From Streptomyces sp. NBC_00425 (GTDB taxonomy: Bacteria > Actinomycetota > Actinomycetes > Streptomycetales > Streptomycetaceae), in the NCBI RefSeq assembly GCF_036030735.1, contig NZ_CP107928.1, forward strand, positions 1,426,001 to 1,490,000: 64,000 nt of DNA, read 5' to 3'. Shown one piece after another: positions 16,835-25,562 of this stretch. The number at the start of each line of letters is the position of its first letter. The first letter of the stretch is position 1. The notes under the pieces are model-generated. The model was not told the DNA's origin, made no database searches, and saw only the letters and a list, made by a program, of their open reading frames with translations. Position numbers and translations under genes: made by a program.

Positions 16835-17758
16835 TCAGCCGGCAGCGAGATCCGGGCGGACCAAGGTTCCCGAACGGCCGTGCACGATCTCGTAGGCCGC
16901 GTCCAGCGCTCCTATGGCGGCGAGTCCTCCGGTCCGTTCGACGAACCGCGCCGCCGCCTCCGTCTTCGGCCCCATGGATCCTTCGGGGAAGCCCCCACGG
17001 CGGAGGTCGGCGGGCGTGGCGTCGAGAACGGGCTGCTGCGCGGGGGTCTTGTAGGCCTCGTACACGCACGGGACGTCGGTGAGGATGAGCAGGAAGTCGG
17101 CTTTCAGGTCCTCGGCGAGCAGGGCGGCGGTGAGGTCCTTGTCGACGACCACCTCCACGCCGGTCAGCGCCCCGGTGTCGCTGTCCTTGGTGACGGGGAC
17201 ACCTCCTCCGCCCGCGCAGATCACCATGGTGGCGCTGTTCAGCAGCTCGTGGACCGTGTCCGTCTCCAGGATCCGTTCCGGCGCCGGAGAGAGGACGACT
17301 CGGCGCCAGCCGACGGTGTCCTGCGCGATGCGCCAACCGCGCTTGCGGGCGAGGGAGCGCGCCATGTCCCGGGAGTAGACCTGACCGACGAACTTGCTGG
17401 GCCGGGCGAACGCCGGGTCGTCGGTGCGTACGAGGGTGTGGGTCACGAGAGTCGCGATGTGGCGGCCGGGCAGGGCGTCGTGCAGGGTGCAGGCCAGCAG
17501 GGAACCGATCATGCCCTGGGTCTGGGCACCCGACAGATGGAGGGGGTAGGGGGCGGTGAGCGCCGGATCGATGGCGCTTTCCATCGCGAGCAGGCCGATC
17601 TGAGGGCCGTTGCCATGGGTGAGGACGATCTCGTGCTCGTGGGCCAGGGCGGCGAGGGCGGTGGCGACCCGGTCGATGTTGGCCTGCTGGACCGCGGCGT
17701 CGGGGCGTTCGCCCCGGTGCATCAGGGCGTTGCCGCCGAGGGCGACGACGATACGCAT
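16835..17758 (-). CDS. arcC: Carbamate kinase
   Basis: 307 residues. The amino-acid-kinase fold is clear: [11 protein letters not shown] at residues 7-17, [12 protein letters not shown] near 47-58, and [12 protein letters not shown] near 212-223. It makes ATP from carbamoyl phosphate and ADP, the last step of anaerobic arginine or citrulline breakdown. No arginine deiminase or ornithine carbamoyltransferase is nearby. It sits upstream of pflB on the same strand but has a 148-base gap with a separate operator pair. Confidence 0.94.
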   Translation of the reverse strand: MRIVVALGGNALMHRGERPDAAVQQANIDRVATALAALAHEHEIVLTHGNGPQIGLLAMESAIDPALTAPYPLHLSGAQTQGMIGSLLACTLHDALPGRHIATLVTHTLVRTDDPAFARPSKFVGQVYSRDMARSLARKRGWRIAQDTVGWRRVVLSPAPERILETDTVHELLNSATMVICAGGGGVPVTKDSDTGALTGVEVVVDKDLTAALLAEDLKADFLLILTDVPCVYEAYKTPAQQPVLDATPADLRRGGFPEGSMGPKTEAAARFVERTGGLAAIGALDAAYEIVHGRSGTLVRPDLAAG

Positions 17759-17989
17759 GGCAGGAGTCCTCCAGGGTGGCGACGAGTACGGCCTTGAATG
17801 TGTTCATGGCCTGGCGTCTTCCTCTGTCCTGAGCGTGTGGGACCGGTGGTCAGTCCTGGTGGCGGTGGGCGTTCCGCTAGCGCCGGCCGCCGACGCGGTG
17901 GGTGCGCAGCCCGCGGACGAGCCGCTCGACAGTGCCCCGAAGGTCAGGGCCAGGGTCAGTGCGCCCAGGGTCACGACGACGAAGTCACT

Positions 17990-18031
17990 GGGCCACATGG
18001 CCCATGGTCCTCGCCGAGGGCCGAGCGCACG
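17990..18031. promoter_or_regulatory. DevR/OsdR-like boxes in the arcC / cNMP-protein divergent promoter
   Basis: GGGCCACATGGCCC (17990-18003) has perfect outer arms GGGCCA/TGGCCC; GGGCCGAGCGCACG (18018-18031) is a half-perfect second copy, with centres 28 bp apart. The first is 68-81 bases before the start at 18071 and about 232 bases before arcC. Confidence 0.5.
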
Positions 18032-18070
18032 CTGGCACTGCACGTTCGAAGCCCGCAAGGGAGGCATGTC

Positions 18071-18535
18071 ATGCTCGCCACTTCCACCCCCGACATCGTG
18101 CGCTCGCTGTCCGCCGAACACCGCGAGCGGCTCATGCGCTTCGCCCGCGAGGTCTCCGTCCCCCAGGGAGCGCGTCTGTTCGAAGAGGGCGAACGCGCCG
18201 ACCGCTTCTGGATCATCCGCACCGGCAGGGTCGAACTCGACATGCACGTGCCGGGCCGTCGGGCCGCCGTCATCGAGAGCCTCGGCCACAACGAGCTGGT
18301 CGGCTGGTCCTGGCTGTTCCCGCCGCACGCCTGGCAGATGGGCGCCGAGGCGATGACACCGGTACGAGCCTACGAGTTCGACGCCACGGCCGTCCGGTCG
18401 ATGTGCCGGGACGACCCGGCCCTGGGTCACGAGGTCGGCCAGTGGGTGGGCCGGGTCCTCGCCCACCGTCTGCGCTCCGCCAGGACCCGCCTCCTCGACC
18501 TGTACGCCCCTCACGGCGCCGGCCACCTCGTCTGA
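18071..18535 (+). CDS. Stand-alone cyclic-nucleotide-binding-like domain protein
   Basis: 154 residues; AAGGGAGG stands just before ATG 18071. A single Crp-type beta-barrel (about residues 10-125) starts LSAEHRERLMRFAREV and has GERADRFWIIRTGRVEL. It ends with a short helix (RLRSARTRLLDLYAPHGAG) and has no helix-turn-helix, so it is not a normal Crp regulator. The phosphate-binding cassette position reads NELVGWSWLFPP and lacks the usual cAMP Arg/Glu pair, so the ligand may differ or be absent. It is followed after 35 bases by a CBS-BON gene; the same two-gene pair recurs at 31286-32446. Confidence 0.85.
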   Translation: MLATSTPDIVRSLSAEHRERLMRFAREVSVPQGARLFEEGERADRFWIIRTGRVELDMHVPGRRAAVIESLGHNELVGWSWLFPPHAWQMGAEAMTPVRAYEFDATAVRSMCRDDPALGHEVGQWVGRVLAHRLRSARTRLLDLYAPHGAGHLV

Positions 18536-18570
18536 CCCGGCCGATACCGACGGATACCGAAGGAGAGGCC

Positions 18571-19230
18571 ATGCACGGCACCCCGCACATCGTCAGTGAT
18601 GTCATGACCCATACCGTCGCCGCGATCGGCCGAGGGGCGGCCTTCAAGGAGATCGTGCAGCTGATGCAGGACTGGAAGGTCAGCGCCCTGCCCGTCATCG
18701 AGGGCGAGGGCCGGGTCGTCGGTGTCGTCTCCGAAGCCGATCTCCTGCCCAAGGAGGAGTTCCGCGACAGTGACCCCGACCGGTACACCCAGCTGCGCCG
18801 TCTGTCCGACCTGGCAAAGGCCGGGGCCGTGACCGCGGGGGAGCTCATGACCTCCCCCGCCCTCACCGTCCGCCCGGACACCACGCTCGCCCAGGCCGCC
18901 CGGACCATGGCCCACGCCAGGATCAAGCGGCTTCCCGTGGTCGACGACGTGGGTCTGCTGCAAGGCGTCGTCAGCCGGTCCGACCTGCTCAAGGTCTTCC
19001 TCCGCGCCGACGACGAGATCGCCGACGAGGTTCGGCGCGAGGTGGTGTCGTACCTCTTCCCCACCCCGGACTCGTGCGTGCGCGTGGAGGTACTGGACGG
19101 CGTCGTGAACCTCGCCGGCCAGGTCCGGGACACCGCCTTGGTGCCGGTGGCGGCACGGCTGGTCCGCGCGGTGGAAGGGGTCGTGGATGTGGCGTTCGAC
19201 CTCACACGGATGCCGCCCGTGCAGGAGTAG
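18571..19230 (+). CDS. CBS-pair plus BON domain protein
   Basis: 219 residues. CBS1 covers residues about 5-62 (SDVMTHTVAAIG, SALPVIEGEGRVVGVVSEADLL), CBS2 about 88-150 (GELMTSPALTVRPDTTLAQAARTM, KRLPVVDDVGLLQGVVSRSDLL) and the BON domain about 158-212 (VRVEVLDGVVNLAGQV, GVVDVAFDL). CBS pairs usually bind adenosine ligands; BON domains bind membranes or lipids. The simple two-CBS protein Hrp1 (Rv2626c) is in the mycobacterial DosR regulon. The stop codon overlaps the operator box for the next gene. Confidence 0.92.
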   Translation: MHGTPHIVSDVMTHTVAAIGRGAAFKEIVQLMQDWKVSALPVIEGEGRVVGVVSEADLLPKEEFRDSDPDRYTQLRRLSDLAKAGAVTAGELMTSPALTVRPDTTLAQAARTMAHARIKRLPVVDDVGLLQGVVSRSDLLKVFLRADDEIADEVRREVVSYLFPTPDSCVRVEVLDGVVNLAGQVRDTALVPVAARLVRAVEGVVDVAFDLTRMPPVQE

Positions 19231-19243
19231 GGCCGGTCGGCCC
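19230..19243. promoter_or_regulatory. DevR/OsdR-like box upstream of the NarL-type regulator
   Basis: GGGCCGGTCGGCCC with perfect arms overlaps the last base of the preceding stop codon, 83-96 bases before the regulator start at 19326. It suggests autoregulation. No clear second box is seen at 20-23 bp. Confidence 0.65.
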
Positions 19244-19325
19244 TGGTGCATTCGGACCCTGCGCGTGATGATCGGACTCACGGGCAGCTAGCAGTCTGTC
19301 CTCCACCGGGGAACGAGGGGTCACC

Positions 19326-20030
19326 ATGCCAGAGCAGCCACGCGCCTTCAGCGAACAGAACCCGATCCGGGTGTTCCTGCTGGACGACCACGAGGTCGTC
19401 CGCCGTGGCCTGGCAGACCTGCTCGAGGCCGAACCGGACATCTCGGTGGTCGGCGACGCGGGCACCGTCGACCACGCCCTCGCCCGGGGCCCCGCGCTGC
19501 GCCCCGACGTCGCCGTCCTCGACGTGCGGCTGCCGGACGGCGACGGCATCTCGGTCTGCCGGGAGCTGCGCAGCCAGATGCCGGAACTGGCCTGTCTGAT
19601 GCTGACCTCGTTCGACGACGAGGAGGCCCTGCTCGACGCGATCATGGCCGGTGCCTCGGGCTACGTCCTCAAGCAGATCAAGGGGTCCGACCTCGTCTCG
19701 GCGGTGCGCACGGTGGCGTCGGGCCAGTCGATGCTGGACCCCGCGACCACGGCCCGCCTGATGCGTTCGCTGCGGGCCGACCCGCAGGACACCCCCGCCG
19801 TGCCGTCAGAGCTGGCGGGCCTGTCACCGCGCGAGAGGGACATCCTGGCCCTCATCGGCGAGGGGCTCACCAACCGCGAGATCGGCAAGAAGCTCTACCT
19901 TTCCGAGAAGACCGTCAAGAACCACATCTCCCGCCTCCTGGCCAAGCTGGGCGTGCAGCGCCGGGTCCAGGCCGCGGTCATCGCCTCCCACCTGGAGCAG
20001 CCGGAAGCGGGGGAACACCGGGCGAAGTGA
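19326..20030 (+). CDS. NarL/FixJ response regulator, DevR/OsdR-like
   Basis: 234 residues. Receiver domain: acidic pair D20-D21 ([12 protein letters not shown]), phospho-acceptor D66 ([14 protein letters not shown]), T94 and K116. The C-terminal LuxR-type helix-turn-helix contains [29 protein letters not shown], close to the DNA-reading region of mycobacterial DevR as I recall it. DevR and its Streptomyces relative OsdR control hypoxia and dormancy genes. The genes around it and the repeated GGGCC-type boxes make it the best candidate master regulator of this island. No histidine kinase gene adjoins it in the window. Orthology is inferred from similarity, not proven. Confidence 0.9.
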   Translation: MPEQPRAFSEQNPIRVFLLDDHEVVRRGLADLLEAEPDISVVGDAGTVDHALARGPALRPDVAVLDVRLPDGDGISVCRELRSQMPELACLMLTSFDDEEALLDAIMAGASGYVLKQIKGSDLVSAVRTVASGQSMLDPATTARLMRSLRADPQDTPAVPSELAGLSPRERDILALIGEGLTNREIGKKLYLSEKTVKNHISRLLAKLGVQRRVQAAVIASHLEQPEAGEHRAK

Positions 20031-20516
20031 CGCCGGGAAGTCCCAGCGAAGCCCGGCGGTCGGCCTCGGAATCTCGCTCTCCGGCACCATGACGGCCGCC
20101 GAGGTCCCGCGGACATGGCCGATCACCCGGAGTTCGCCGGGTGACCGCCCCTCGGCCCCCTGGTTCGGCAGCCGCTCACGCAGCCCGGCGTCATGACCTC
20201 CGATCGTGCCTCGGACCTACCGCAGAACCTGCTGGTGTCGTACTCGCCGAAGATGCCGGAGTTCTTCTGGTCGCCTGCGAAAGGGCGCCTGAACCGGATG
20301 TCCACCCGCCAGGCGCAGAGGCAGGCAGGCTGGAGTCACCCGGCCCGTCAGCGGGCCGCACGCCTTCCGGCGGCCCGCTGACGAGGGCGGCGGAGTCGTC
20401 CAGGCCGTCCAGGGCAACTACCCGGACGGCGGCGTCACCGTGGCCTGGCCGGGAGATCTCCCGGCCAGGCTCGCGCCGACGTCGCGGTGCCGCATGCATC
20501 AGCCCGTGTCACTGCG
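20031..20516. other. Gene-free stretch with possible coding debris
   Basis: No supported gene. One short plus-strand frame (about 20383-20480) reads VVQAVQGNYPDGGVTVAWPGD and looks protein-like, but I cannot assign it and it is closed on both sides. It may be a relic. Confidence 0.4.
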
Positions 20517-21044
20517 TCAGCCGTTGTCGCCCCGGGCGGTCTTGGAGAACCCGCCTTGCCAGGCGGCCTTGGCCCCGGAGTCCCCGATCCGGTACACGTC
20601 CACCATCGCGCCCGCGGCCACCCCGAGACAGAGCACCACTGTCACGACACGCACGGCCGTCGCGGACCGTGCCGCGATCAGCCGGCCCCCCTCCCCGGAT
20701 CCGGCCTCGGCCGCGGCCGACCTGCGGGCCGTCCACCAGATCGCCGTCGCCAGCACCAACAAACCCGCAGCCCAGGGAAGCAACCCGTCGCCGAGTTCGG
20801 CATGCCTGCGCACCAGAGCATTGCCGTCCACATGCTCCTCCAGCCACTCGCCCGCCTGCGTCGCCAGGGGCACACTGACGAGCGTCACCAGCGCCAGCAA
20901 CGGCAGCACCACGCCCATCCGCCGCGCCGCGCCCGGCCATATCGCGCCGACCACGACCGCCAAGGCACTCAAAGGCACGAGCACGATGACGAAGTGCACG
21001 ATCAGAACGTGTGCGGGCAGCCCGTTGACGACAGTGAGGCTCAT
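20517..21044 (-). CDS. DUF2231-like membrane protein
   Basis: 175 residues with four hydrophobic segments (about 10-35, 42-60, 88-106 and 130-150). The opening NGLPAHVLIVHFVIVLVPLSAL is typical of DUF2231 proteins, which carry conserved histidines in the first helix and are of unknown function. ATG 21042-21044 is preceded by CTGGAGGAAA. It is divergent from the two-component system at 21339; the intervening box (21243-21256) is 199-212 bases upstream of this gene. Confidence 0.8.
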   Translation of the reverse strand: MSLTVVNGLPAHVLIVHFVIVLVPLSALAVVVGAIWPGAARRMGVVLPLLALVTLVSVPLATQAGEWLEEHVDGNALVRRHAELGDGLLPWAAGLLVLATAIWWTARRSAAAEAGSGEGGRLIAARSATAVRVVTVVLCLGVAAGAMVDVYRIGDSGAKAAWQGGFSKTARGDNG

Positions 21045-21242
21045 CAGGTGTTTCCTCCAGAAGGTGATCCGTGCGGAAACGACGCGCGCACGGTCTCCCC
21101 GTGGCGGCCGGTACGACGCGTCAGCCTGGCACAGGAACCTCTCAGCTTCTTCTGAACCCCAGCAGCCCGCCGAACGGCTCGCGGGGCGGGCGCGTTCGGC
21201 TCGCTCCCCGTCCCGGCCGGCCCGGCCACCGAGACCGGTAAG

Positions 21243-21256
21243 GGGACCAACGGCCC
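21243..21256. promoter_or_regulatory. DevR/OsdR-like box upstream of the OmpR-type regulator
   Basis: GGGACCAACGGCCC lies 83-96 bases before the regulator start (21339), the same spacing as the box before the regulator at 19326. It could place the two-component/electron-transfer operon under the hypoxia regulator. Confidence 0.5.
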
Positions 21257-21338
21257 CTGCCGTCGGCACCGGCGTAGGCGCAGGCTGGAAGAGGAGTCGC
21301 CGCCGTCGATCCCCTCGTCCGGAAGGCGGGTGTCAGGC

Positions 21339-22034
21339 ATGAACGCCCAGGCCATGAGCGGGGCCGAGGAAACGCGGGTGCTGGTCGTGGAGGACGACCG
21401 CGGCATCGCAGAGTCGCTGGTGCGCGGGCTGCGACAGGCCGGATACGTCGTCGATGGCGTCCGGACCGGGCGGGAGGCGCTGTCGTCGCCCAGTCCCGAT
21501 GTCGTACTGCTCGATCTCGGGCTGCCCGACATCGACGGCGTCGACGTGTGCCGCAGGCTGCGGGCCCGGTCGGACGCTGTGATCATCGCGGTGACCGCAC
21601 GGGGCGAGGAGGCGGACCGGGTGGTGGCCCTGGACGAGGGGGCCGACGACTACCTGGTCAAGCCGTTCGGGCTGGCGGAGCTGCTCGCAAGGATCCGGGC
21701 CGTGCTGCGCCGCAGACGCCCGACCGGGCCGGAGATCCTGCGGCACGGTCCGCTGGAACTCGACCTGCGCACCCGCCAGGTCTCGGTGGACGGCCAAGCG
21801 GTGGCGCTGACGCCGAAGGAGTTCGGCATCCTGGAGTGCCTGGTCGCTGACCCCGGCCGGGTGGTGAGCAGGCAGCAGATCCTGGACCGGGCCTGGGACG
21901 CCCACTGGTACGGCCCCACCAAAGTGCTGGATGTGCACGTCGCGGCGTTGCGCCGCAAGCTGGGCGTGCCGGGGCTGATCGAGACCGTCTACGGGCACGG
22001 GTTCCGGCTCGGGGCGGCCGGGGAGCAGTCGTGA
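21339..22034 (+). CDS. OmpR/PhoB-family response regulator
   Basis: 231 residues from ATG 21339; a GTG at 21330 in frame is possible but sits too close to GGAAGG (21321-21326). Receiver: VVEDD near residues 16-20, phospho-acceptor D59 (VVLLDLGLPDIDG), and LVKPF. The C-terminal winged helix has LTPKEFGILECLVADPGRVVSR and VHVAALRRKLG. Its stop overlaps the kinase start by four bases (GTGA), so the two form a classical pair. The downstream genes on the same strand are likely co-regulated or targets. Confidence 0.9.
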   Translation: MNAQAMSGAEETRVLVVEDDRGIAESLVRGLRQAGYVVDGVRTGREALSSPSPDVVLLDLGLPDIDGVDVCRRLRARSDAVIIAVTARGEEADRVVALDEGADDYLVKPFGLAELLARIRAVLRRRRPTGPEILRHGPLELDLRTRQVSVDGQAVALTPKEFGILECLVADPGRVVSRQQILDRAWDAHWYGPTKVLDVHVAALRRKLGVPGLIETVYGHGFRLGAAGEQS

Positions 22035-23374
22035 GCCGTCGGATCACCTGGGCTCTCCTGGTCCTGACCTCTATGCTGCTGGTGCTGGCCGTGGTCCCGC
22101 TGGGGGTTTCGCTCACGGCCCGCGAGCGCGTGGCCTTCCGCGACAACCAGCGGGCCGCCACCCGCGTGATCGCCGCGGCCGCCGAGGAACACCTTTCCGA
22201 TCATAAGTCGGCGGCCGCTGTGCGGGGGGAGCTGGCCGCCGCCGCCCGCTCGGGCGACTGCGCCGCCGTGTACGACGCCGCCGGCCACCTGGTCGCGAGC
22301 ACTCCATGTACGGCGGCCCGGGGTGAAGACGCGCAGGAGCTGGTGACGAGGGTTCTGGCCGGGCAGGAGCCCGAAGGGCCGGAGGACGAGGGCCGGCTGC
22401 TGACCGCGGAACCCGCCGGTGAGATCCGGCAGCCCGCCGGCGCCGTCGTCCTAGCCCGGTCCGCGACACCGCTGCATGCCCGTGTCACCGCGATCTGGGG
22501 CTGGTCCGCCGTGATCGGCGTGGCAGGGCTCGCCGCATCCGTGTTGTTGTCCATCCGTCTCGCCCGTTGGGTGAGCCGCCCGCTGTCGACTCTGGACTCG
22601 ACCGCCCGACGGCTCGGCGAGGGCGCTCTCGACGAGCGGGCCGACGTCGGCGACGGACCGCCGGAGGTCCGCCGCCTGGCCGCTACCTTCAACACCATGG
22701 CGGCCCGCACGGAGGCCCTGGTGCACGGCCACCGGGCCGTGATCGCGGACGTGTCCCACCAGTTGCGCACCCCGCTGACCGCGCTGCGGCTGCGGCTCGA
22801 CGTGCTGTCCGCCGGGGCCGAGGGCGACACCGCCGCGGAATTGGCCGCCGCCCAGCAGGAGGTCGCAAGGCTGTCCCGGCTGGTCGACGGACTGCTGGCG
22901 GTGGCACGCGCCGAACAGGCCACACCGCGTCCGGACGCCGTGCGGGTCCGCGAGGTGGTGGCCGAGCGGGTGGCCGCCTGGTCGCCCGTGGCCGAGGAGC
23001 GAGACATCCGGCTGACCGCGCCCGAAGGTCCAGCGCCCACTGCCGCGCTGGGCGCGGGTCACGTGGAGCAGATCCTCGACAACCTGATCGCCAACGCCGT
23101 GGAGGCCGTTCCCGGCGGGGGAAGCGTGACGGTCGCCCTTCGGACGGCCCAGGGGTCGTGCAGCGTGCGCGTGATCGACGACGGTCCCGGCATGTCCGAC
23201 GAAGCGAAGGCGGTCGCCTTCCGCCGGTTCGGCAATACGGAGGCCAGGGGCACCGGCCTGGGGCTCGCCATCGTCCACCGGCTGGTCACCGTCAACGGCG
23301 GCACGGCGCGGTTGGAGGACACACCGGGCGGCGGTCTGACCGTCGTACTGGATCTGCCGCTGTGGCCGGAATGA
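22031..23374 (+). CDS. Sensor histidine kinase
   Basis: 447 residues. Two membrane helices (about 5-28 and 157-180) flank an extracytoplasmic sensor of about 125 residues with two cysteines (C77 and C93 region). A HAMP linker follows, then HisKA with phospho-acceptor H243 (ADVSHQLRTPLTALR), then HATPase with the N box (DNLIANAVEAV), DDGPGM and GTGLGLAIV. It is paired with the overlapping regulator. The cysteines in the sensor loop could form a redox-sensitive disulfide, which is speculation. Confidence 0.92.
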   Translation: MSRRITWALLVLTSMLLVLAVVPLGVSLTARERVAFRDNQRAATRVIAAAAEEHLSDHKSAAAVRGELAAAARSGDCAAVYDAAGHLVASTPCTAARGEDAQELVTRVLAGQEPEGPEDEGRLLTAEPAGEIRQPAGAVVLARSATPLHARVTAIWGWSAVIGVAGLAASVLLSIRLARWVSRPLSTLDSTARRLGEGALDERADVGDGPPEVRRLAATFNTMAARTEALVHGHRAVIADVSHQLRTPLTALRLRLDVLSAGAEGDTAAELAAAQQEVARLSRLVDGLLAVARAEQATPRPDAVRVREVVAERVAAWSPVAEERDIRLTAPEGPAPTAALGAGHVEQILDNLIANAVEAVPGGGSVTVALRTAQGSCSVRVIDDGPGMSDEAKAVAFRRFGNTEARGTGLGLAIVHRLVTVNGGTARLEDTPGGGLTVVLDLPLWPE

Positions 23375-23521
23375 GGACCGGGGGCCGGGACCGCGGAGGA
23401 CCGTGGGCCGGAGATCTTTACGGGTTCTGAAGAGGTCGTGAGCGAGTTCCCGTGTGCCGTCGGCACAGCCTGGAGGTGCACGCAGCCGAACCGGGCCGCC
23501 GACCCACGAGGAGCCGCCGCC

Positions 23522-23917
23522 ATGTCACCCTCGCCCGACGACTTCGCCCAGCCCGTCCCTCCCCCGCGTTCCCCGCAAGGACGCGAGCGCGGCCTGCGTC
23601 GGACCCGCCGCCTCACCCGGTGGATCGCCGTCGCCGCCGTCGCGGGCACGGCGGCCCTGGGCGGCCTCTACACCCACCTGTTGCCGGGCGGTTCGGCCAC
23701 TCCCGCGCCGACGACCCCACCCGTTCCCGGGCACGCTGCGTCCTCCTCCACCACCGCAGGAGAAGACGACCAGGAACACGGCCGGGGCGGCGGTCACGAG
23801 GACGACGAGAACGAAGACGGGGGCACGGCCGCCGCCGCGTCACCGGCGCCGTTGTCCCCGTCCCCGCCGCCCTCCGCGACCCCGCGACAGCCGCACGCGA
23901 CGACGGGGGCGTCCTGA
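23522..23917 (+). CDS. Small membrane-anchored Pro/Ala/Asp/Glu-rich protein
   Basis: 131 residues. An arginine-rich N-terminus (GRERGLRRTRRLTR) precedes one membrane segment (about 35-53, WIAVAAVAGTAALGGLYTHLL). The rest is low complexity: Pro/Thr-rich, then an acidic, His-containing stretch (EDDQEHGRGGGHEDDENEDGG). No domain is recognised, and it lacks the SGAT-type flavinylation motif expected of an ApbE substrate. It ends 2 bases before the apbE start, so it belongs to this operon; its position suggests a membrane-tethered accessory part. Confidence 0.65.
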   Translation: MSPSPDDFAQPVPPPRSPQGRERGLRRTRRLTRWIAVAAVAGTAALGGLYTHLLPGGSATPAPTTPPVPGHAASSSTTAGEDDQEHGRGGGHEDDENEDGGTAAAASPAPLSPSPPPSATPRQPHATTGAS

Positions 23918-23919
23918 CC

Positions 23920-24879
23920 ATGGGCACCCTGGCGCCGCCTCCCGCCCGAGCCGCCTTCCAGGCCCTCGGCACCACAGCCGTGCTGCTCGTGACCGATCCG
24001 CGCGCCCTGCCCGCCGCGGAGGCGGTCCTGCGCGCCGAGCTCGCCGCCGTCGACCTCACGTGCAGCCGTTTCCGGCCCGACTCCGAGCTCACCCGGGTGA
24101 ACCTGAGCGCGGGCACCCCGACGGCGGTCACCGAACGCTTCGCCGAAGCCCTCCAGGCCGCGCTGCGGGCCGCCCGGCTCACCGCCGGCGCCGTGGACCC
24201 GACCGTGGGGAGCGCCGTGATCGCGCTCGGCTACGACCGCACCTTCGTCTCCCTGCGCCCCGACGACGCACGCCCCGTACCCGTCGGCCGTCCCGCCACC
24301 GGCTGGAAACGGATCGCCTTCGACGCCCGGACCCGCCGGCTGCGCCTGCCGCCGCACACGCGCCTCGACCTGGGCGCCACCGCCAAGGCCCTCGCATCCG
24401 ACCGCGCCGCACAGCGCGCCGCCGCGGCCACCGGCTGCGGGGTCCTGGTCAGCCTCGGCGGCGACCTCGCGACAGACGGCCCGACCCCTCGGGGCGGCTG
24501 GCGGATCTCCCTGGCGGACGATCACGCCGAGCCGGCCTCCGGCCGCGGGCCGACCGTCGCCGTGACCGGAGGCGCGATGGCGACGTCCGGTGTCAGCGTG
24601 CGCACCTGGCGACGCGCCGGACGCACCCTCCACCACATCGTCGACCCGGTCACCGGGGAACCCGCCGCCCCCGTCTGGCGCACGGTGACCGTCACCGCCG
24701 GCACCTGTGTCGACGCCAACACCGCGAGCACAGCGGCGATCGTCCTCGGCGACGGAGCCCTCGACTGGCTGCGCTCCGCCGCCCTGCCTGCCCGTCTGGT
24801 GCGTCTCGACGGCACCGTCGTACGCCTGGGTGGTTGGCCGCCCGACGCTCACCCCTCTGACGCCGGAGGCTCGCGATGA
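23920..24879 (+). CDS. apbE: FAD:protein FMN transferase (ApbE)
   Basis: 319 residues. Family motifs are present: CSRFRPDSELTRVN near residue 47, DLGATAKALASD near 150, LVSLGGDLATDG near 177 and the metal-site VTGGAMATSGV near 213. There is no lipoprotein signal, so it may act in the cytoplasm. The enzyme transfers FMN from FAD to a Ser/Thr of a carrier protein. No obvious FMN-binding target domain is encoded nearby. Its TGA overlaps the start of the next gene (ATGA). Confidence 0.88.
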   Translation: MGTLAPPPARAAFQALGTTAVLLVTDPRALPAAEAVLRAELAAVDLTCSRFRPDSELTRVNLSAGTPTAVTERFAEALQAALRAARLTAGAVDPTVGSAVIALGYDRTFVSLRPDDARPVPVGRPATGWKRIAFDARTRRLRLPPHTRLDLGATAKALASDRAAQRAAAATGCGVLVSLGGDLATDGPTPRGGWRISLADDHAEPASGRGPTVAVTGGAMATSGVSVRTWRRAGRTLHHIVDPVTGEPAAPVWRTVTVTAGTCVDANTASTAAIVLGDGALDWLRSAALPARLVRLDGTVVRLGGWPPDAHPSDAGGSR

Positions 24880-25562
24880 CCGCCCTGGCTCTGACCGGCA
24901 GCCCTCTGTGGTACGCCAGCCGGGCGAGCGGCACCCTCACGCTGATCCTGCTCACCGCCACCGTGGTGCTCGGGGTCGTCTCCGGCGGGCGGGCCGCGCC
25001 ACGCGGCATCGGCCGGTTCGAGATCGGACGGCTGCACCGCAACCTGTCCCTGCTCACCCTGGTGTTCCTCGCCGTGCACGTGGTGACCGCGCTGCTCGAT
25101 CCGTTCGTGCATCTGGTGTGGGCGGTGTCCGTGGTGCCGTTCGCGGCGTCCTACCGTCCGCTGTGGCTCGGGCTGGGCACGACCGCGCTCGACCTGCTGC
25201 TCGCGGTGCTGGTCACCAGCGCGCTGCGGCTGCGGATGGGTGTGCGGCGCTGGAAGGCAGTGCACTGGCTGGCGTACGCAGCCTGGCCTCTCGCCCTCTT
25301 CCACGGCGTCGGCAGCGGCACCGACACCAGGCTCCCCCTTCAGCTGTGGCTCTACGTCGGATGCCTGGCCTCGGTGGTCGGCGCCGTGTGGTGGCGACTG
25401 GCGAAAGCCGGCCCGGGACGGGTCGCCGGACGCCTGGTGGCCGCAGTGACCGCGACCGCCGTACCGGTCGTGCTGACCGCGTTCCTCACCGCCGGGCCGC
25501 TCCAGCCCGGTTGGGCCCACCGTGCCGCCACGACGACGATCCTCCTCGGGGGTGGACAGTGA
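24876..25562 (+). CDS. Ferric-reductase-like heme membrane protein
   Basis: 228 residues, about six membrane helices. Histidines sit in two helices at heme-ligating spacing: LHRNLSLLTLVFLAVHV and VHWLAYAAWPLALFH, as in ferric reductase/NADPH-oxidase-type cytochrome b domains. There is no fused FAD/NAD domain; electrons could come from the neighbouring NuoF-like protein and ferredoxin (inference). It overlaps apbE upstream by four bases and the NuoF-like gene downstream by four bases (GTGA). Confidence 0.82.
   Translation: MTALALTGSPLWYASRASGTLTLILLTATVVLGVVSGGRAAPRGIGRFEIGRLHRNLSLLTLVFLAVHVVTALLDPFVHLVWAVSVVPFAASYRPLWLGLGTTALDLLLAVLVTSALRLRMGVRRWKAVHWLAYAAWPLALFHGVGSGTDTRLPLQLWLYVGCLASVVGAVWWRLAKAGPGRVAGRLVAAVTATAVPVVLTAFLTAGPLQPGWAHRAATTTILLGGGQ

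Noticed and set aside
17804..17998. Minus-strand 64-residue frame with one hydrophobic helix
   Set aside because: It looks like a small membrane protein, but its start codon lies inside the inverted repeat 17990-18003, the ribosome site is weak, and the 3' half is low complexity.
18071..18535. Annotation as a Crp/Fnr transcription factor
   Set aside because: The protein ends after the cyclic-nucleotide-like barrel and one helix; no helix-turn-helix is present. The same holds for 31286-31744.
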